From contig NZ_JBNYXQ010000006.1 of the NCBI RefSeq assembly GCF_051380735.1, positions 186,001-250,000 on the forward strand: 64,000 nt of DNA, written 5' to 3'. The notes beneath the pieces are model-generated. The model made no database searches. It saw only the letters and a list, made by a program, of their open reading frames with translations, and was not told the origin of the DNA. Of this stretch, positions 61,918 to 64,000 are shown one piece after another. Numbering within the stretch: the first letter of the stretch is position 1; each line of letters begins with the position of its first letter. The translations under genes were made by a program, and so were the position numbers. This DNA comes from Janthinobacterium sp051380735. Lineage in GTDB: Bacteria; Pseudomonadota; Gammaproteobacteria; Burkholderiales; Burkholderiaceae_D.

Positions 61918-62301
61918 ATGGATATGTTCTACAAAAGCCTGATGTATTTTCCGGTGATGCTTTTATTCACATTCTGTCTCAAATTCGCCGCCAGGCTGAT
62001 GCGCCGCATTAGCGTCAGTTGGCGTCACTGTTTCCTGTATTCGCTGGCCCTGGCGACGGTGACGACCTGCGCCAATATCACTGGCCTGACCCCGTCAACG
62101 CTGTTGCCTCACAAATTGGCATCGATCGTAGTACTGTGCTGGCCCATCACCACGTGCGCATGGTATTTCCAACGCAATGCGCTCCGCAGCAATGGCTTGC
62201 CTGCGGGATGGCTGCGCGCCTCCGCGTTGAGCATTCTGGCCTACGTATCGAGTGCCGTGCTATTTGTATTCCTGCTGTTTGGCTTGCCGATGATGTTGTG
62301 A
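61918..62301 (+). CDS. Small membrane protein of unknown function, 127 aa
   Basis: Four hydrophobic helices (FPVMLLFTFCLKFAARL, CFLYSLALATVTTCANI, LASIVVLCWPITTCAWYF, ALSILAYVSSAVLFVFLLF). No family recognised. Slightly richer in A/T than cysS before it. It ends 20 bases from convergent dbpA. Confidence 0.6.
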   Translation: MDMFYKSLMYFPVMLLFTFCLKFAARLMRRISVSWRHCFLYSLALATVTTCANITGLTPSTLLPHKLASIVVLCWPITTCAWYFQRNALRSNGLPAGWLRASALSILAYVSSAVLFVFLLFGLPMML

Positions 62302-62320
62302 CTCCGGCAGCACGCGAGGC

Positions 62321-63760
62321 TTACGCCTCGATAAAGCGCATCTTGAAGCTGCGCCCCTTGATATTGCCAAAGTCGCGGCCCAGCGAGTTGCCGTTGTTCA
62401 GGCGCTTGAAAGCCGCTTCGGCCACGCTGCGCTCGAGCGCCACGTAGGTCATGAACTCGAACACATTGATCTTGCCCACCTGCTCCTTGGTCAGCCTGGC
62501 GTCACCGGTCAGTGCGCCCAGCAGGTCACCCGGGCGCAGTTTGTCCTTCTTGCCGCCCATGATGCACAGGGTCACCATCGGCGCCGGCAAGGCTTCGATG
62601 CCATCGTCCTCGGGCAGTTCCTTCAGCTCGTGCCACTCGACGGCGCTGTTTTGGTATTGCTCGATCAGCTTGACCCATTTCTTTTCGTTTGGCGCGCACA
62701 GCGACAGGGCCAGGCCCTTCTTGCTGCCACGGCCGGTGCGGCCGATGCGGTGGATATGCACTTCGGTATCCTTCGACACATCGACGTTGATCACCGCACC
62801 CAGGTCCGAGATATCGAGGCCGCGTGCGGCAACGTCTGTGGCCACCAGGATGGAGCAGCTGCGGTTGGCGAACAGCACCAGGATTTCATCGCGCTCGCGC
62901 TGTTCCAGTTCGCCGTACAGGGCCAGGGCCGAGAAGCCTTGCTGGCGCAGTTCTTCGGCCAGTTCGCGGCAATGCACCTTGGTGTTGCAGAAGGCCAGCG
63001 TGGACTCGGGCTTGAAGTGCTTGAGCAGCTTGCCCACCGCGCTGTTGCGCTCGTCGAAGCCGATTTCATAGAAGCGCTGCTCGATCTTGTCGTTGTCGTG
63101 CTGCGCCTGGACCGTCACTTCCAGCGGATTGACAAGGAAGGATGCGGTGGCGCGGCGGATGTCTTCCGGGTAGGTGGCCGAGAACAGCAGGGTCTGGCGG
63201 CGCGCCGGGCAGGCGCTGACAATGCCGGCGATTTCTTCGTAAAAGCCCATGTCCGTCATGCGGTCGGCTTCATCGAGCACCAGGGTCTGCACGTGGCCCA
63301 GGTTGATGGTGCCGCGGCCCAGGTGATCGCGCAAACGGCCTGGCGTACCGACCACGATGTGTGCGCCGTGTTCGAGCGAGGCGATTTGCGGGCGCATCGG
63401 CGCGCCACCGGTCAGGGTCAGGATCTTGATATTGCCGGCTGCGCGCGCCAGGCGGCGCAGCTCGTTGGCCACCTGGTCGGCCAGTTCGCGCGTCGGGCAC
63501 ATCACCAGGCCCTGCACGGCGAACCAGGCGGGGTTGAGCTTGTGCAGGATGCCGATGCCGAAGGCGGCCGTCTTGCCGCTGCCGGTTTTCGCTTGCGCGA
63601 TCAGGTCGCGTCCGTCGAGCACCGCCGGCAGGCTTTGCGCCTGGATGGTGGTCATCTCGTGGTAGCCGAGCGAGTCCAGGTTGGCCAGGAAGGCAGGGGT
63701 CAGTGGCAGGCTTGAAAAAGCGGTAGCAGCCGTGCTGCTGGTGTCGGTGGTCGATGTCAT
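62321..63760 (-). CDS. dbpA: ATP-dependent RNA helicase DbpA, 479 aa
   Basis: DEAD-box helicase of 50S ribosome assembly. Q-motif, Walker A AQAKTGSGKTAAFG, PTRELADQV, TPGRL, DEAD in VLDEADRMTDMGF, SAT, and HRIGRTGRG. The C-terminal DbpA RNA-binding domain (about residues 405-479: CIMGGKKDKLRPGDLLGALTGD, INVFEFMTYVALE) directs it to helix 92 of 23S rRNA. Complete. Confidence 0.95.
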   Translation of the reverse strand: MTSTTDTSSTAATAFSSLPLTPAFLANLDSLGYHEMTTIQAQSLPAVLDGRDLIAQAKTGSGKTAAFGIGILHKLNPAWFAVQGLVMCPTRELADQVANELRRLARAAGNIKILTLTGGAPMRPQIASLEHGAHIVVGTPGRLRDHLGRGTINLGHVQTLVLDEADRMTDMGFYEEIAGIVSACPARRQTLLFSATYPEDIRRATASFLVNPLEVTVQAQHDNDKIEQRFYEIGFDERNSAVGKLLKHFKPESTLAFCNTKVHCRELAEELRQQGFSALALYGELEQRERDEILVLFANRSCSILVATDVAARGLDISDLGAVINVDVSKDTEVHIHRIGRTGRGSKKGLALSLCAPNEKKWVKLIEQYQNSAVEWHELKELPEDDGIEALPAPMVTLCIMGGKKDKLRPGDLLGALTGDARLTKEQVGKINVFEFMTYVALERSVAEAAFKRLNNGNSLGRDFGNIKGRSFKMRFIEA

Positions 63761-63881
63761 GGGGCGTAGCCGGTAAAAAACTGGGTGGGATGGGCACAGT
63801 CTACAGGCGTTCTACGCCCTTGTGCGGGTGGTGTTGCAGGTGGTACTGGTGGCAAACAGCCGCCGTCTTGTTTCAATGGTT

Positions 63882-64000
63882 TCAACTCGCGGGCGCCCAG
63901 ATCGGCAAGCCGGTCAGGTCCAGGCCTTCATCGCGGGTCCAGACAGGCAGGCCGGAGGCATCGGTAGGCTCCAGCAGTTCGAGCTGAACCTGTTTCAGTG
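63882..64000 (-). CDS. C-terminal end of an unidentified protein (partial)
   Basis: The reverse strand is open from the window edge to TGA at 63882-63884 and reads LKQVQLELLEPTDASGLPVW, then TRDEGLDLTGLPIWAPAS. The codon pattern is like that of neighbouring genes. Too short to identify. Confidence 0.4.
   Translation of the reverse strand, partial: LKQVQLELLEPTDASGLPVWTRDEGLDLTGLPIWAPAS

Overview
This is a 64 kb chromosomal stretch of a GC-rich, motile betaproteobacterium. The gene content points to the Oxalobacteraceae (Janthinobacterium/Duganella/Massilia type): FlhDC-controlled flagellar and chemotaxis genes, EarP with an arginine-type EF-P, an E. coli-like lysA/lysR pair, and dispersed GGGGTCAGACCC palindromes. 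The assignment rests on overall resemblance, not on a search.

Layout. 1-4600: an AraC-type regulator (cut by the window edge) faces a collapsed operon. Remnants of an alkyl-DHAP-synthase-like FAD oxidase, GlpD, an FGGY kinase and a TonB receptor are fused by deletions and frameshifts; one small intact ORF lies among them. 4643-7395: a REC-PAS-GGDEF diguanylate cyclase and an aminotransferase. 7706-11542: one long reading frame joining a glycoside hydrolase, a glycosyltransferase and a UDP-galactopyranose-mutase-like flavoprotein, with a relic ribosome-binding site and GTG start inside. 11589-21639: EamA exporter with divergent MocR regulator, htpG with a heat-shock-like promoter, a membrane protein with a divergent TetR regulator, a secreted protein, a leucine-rich-repeat protein and kynU-kynA.

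22220-35017 is a motility and chemotaxis block: flhDC, a membrane methyltransferase, motAB, a CheZ-like phosphatase, cheY, cheA, cheW, an MCP, cheR, cheD, cheB and a second cheY. 35163-41166 is housekeeping (panC, scpA, a DUF3460 protein, a GNAT, metG, apbC). 41393-45355 holds a Fur-box TonB siderophore receptor and a PafA-type phosphatase preceded by a three-repeat Pho box. 45575-46528 is an AT-rich, probably acquired lipoprotein gene. 46543-51894 carries a phospholipase-D-like lipoprotein, lysA/lysR and gltX. 52021-53395 is an array of three tRNA-Ala(GGC) and five tRNA-Glu(TTC) genes. Next to it sits a Septu-like defence pair (ptuA-ptuB), then earP-efp, an AraC/MFS pair, cysS, a small membrane protein and dbpA.

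The most original signals are: (1) a short ORF with two close Cys codons, then an intrinsic terminator, directly upstream of cysS, laid out like a cysteine attenuator; (2) the GH-GT-flavoprotein fusion; (3) the Septu-like pair, whose second gene has an abandoned ATG overlapping the ptuA stop and a one-base frame change; (4) the pseudogene chain at the left edge; (5) the Pho box in front of the PafA-type phosphatase.
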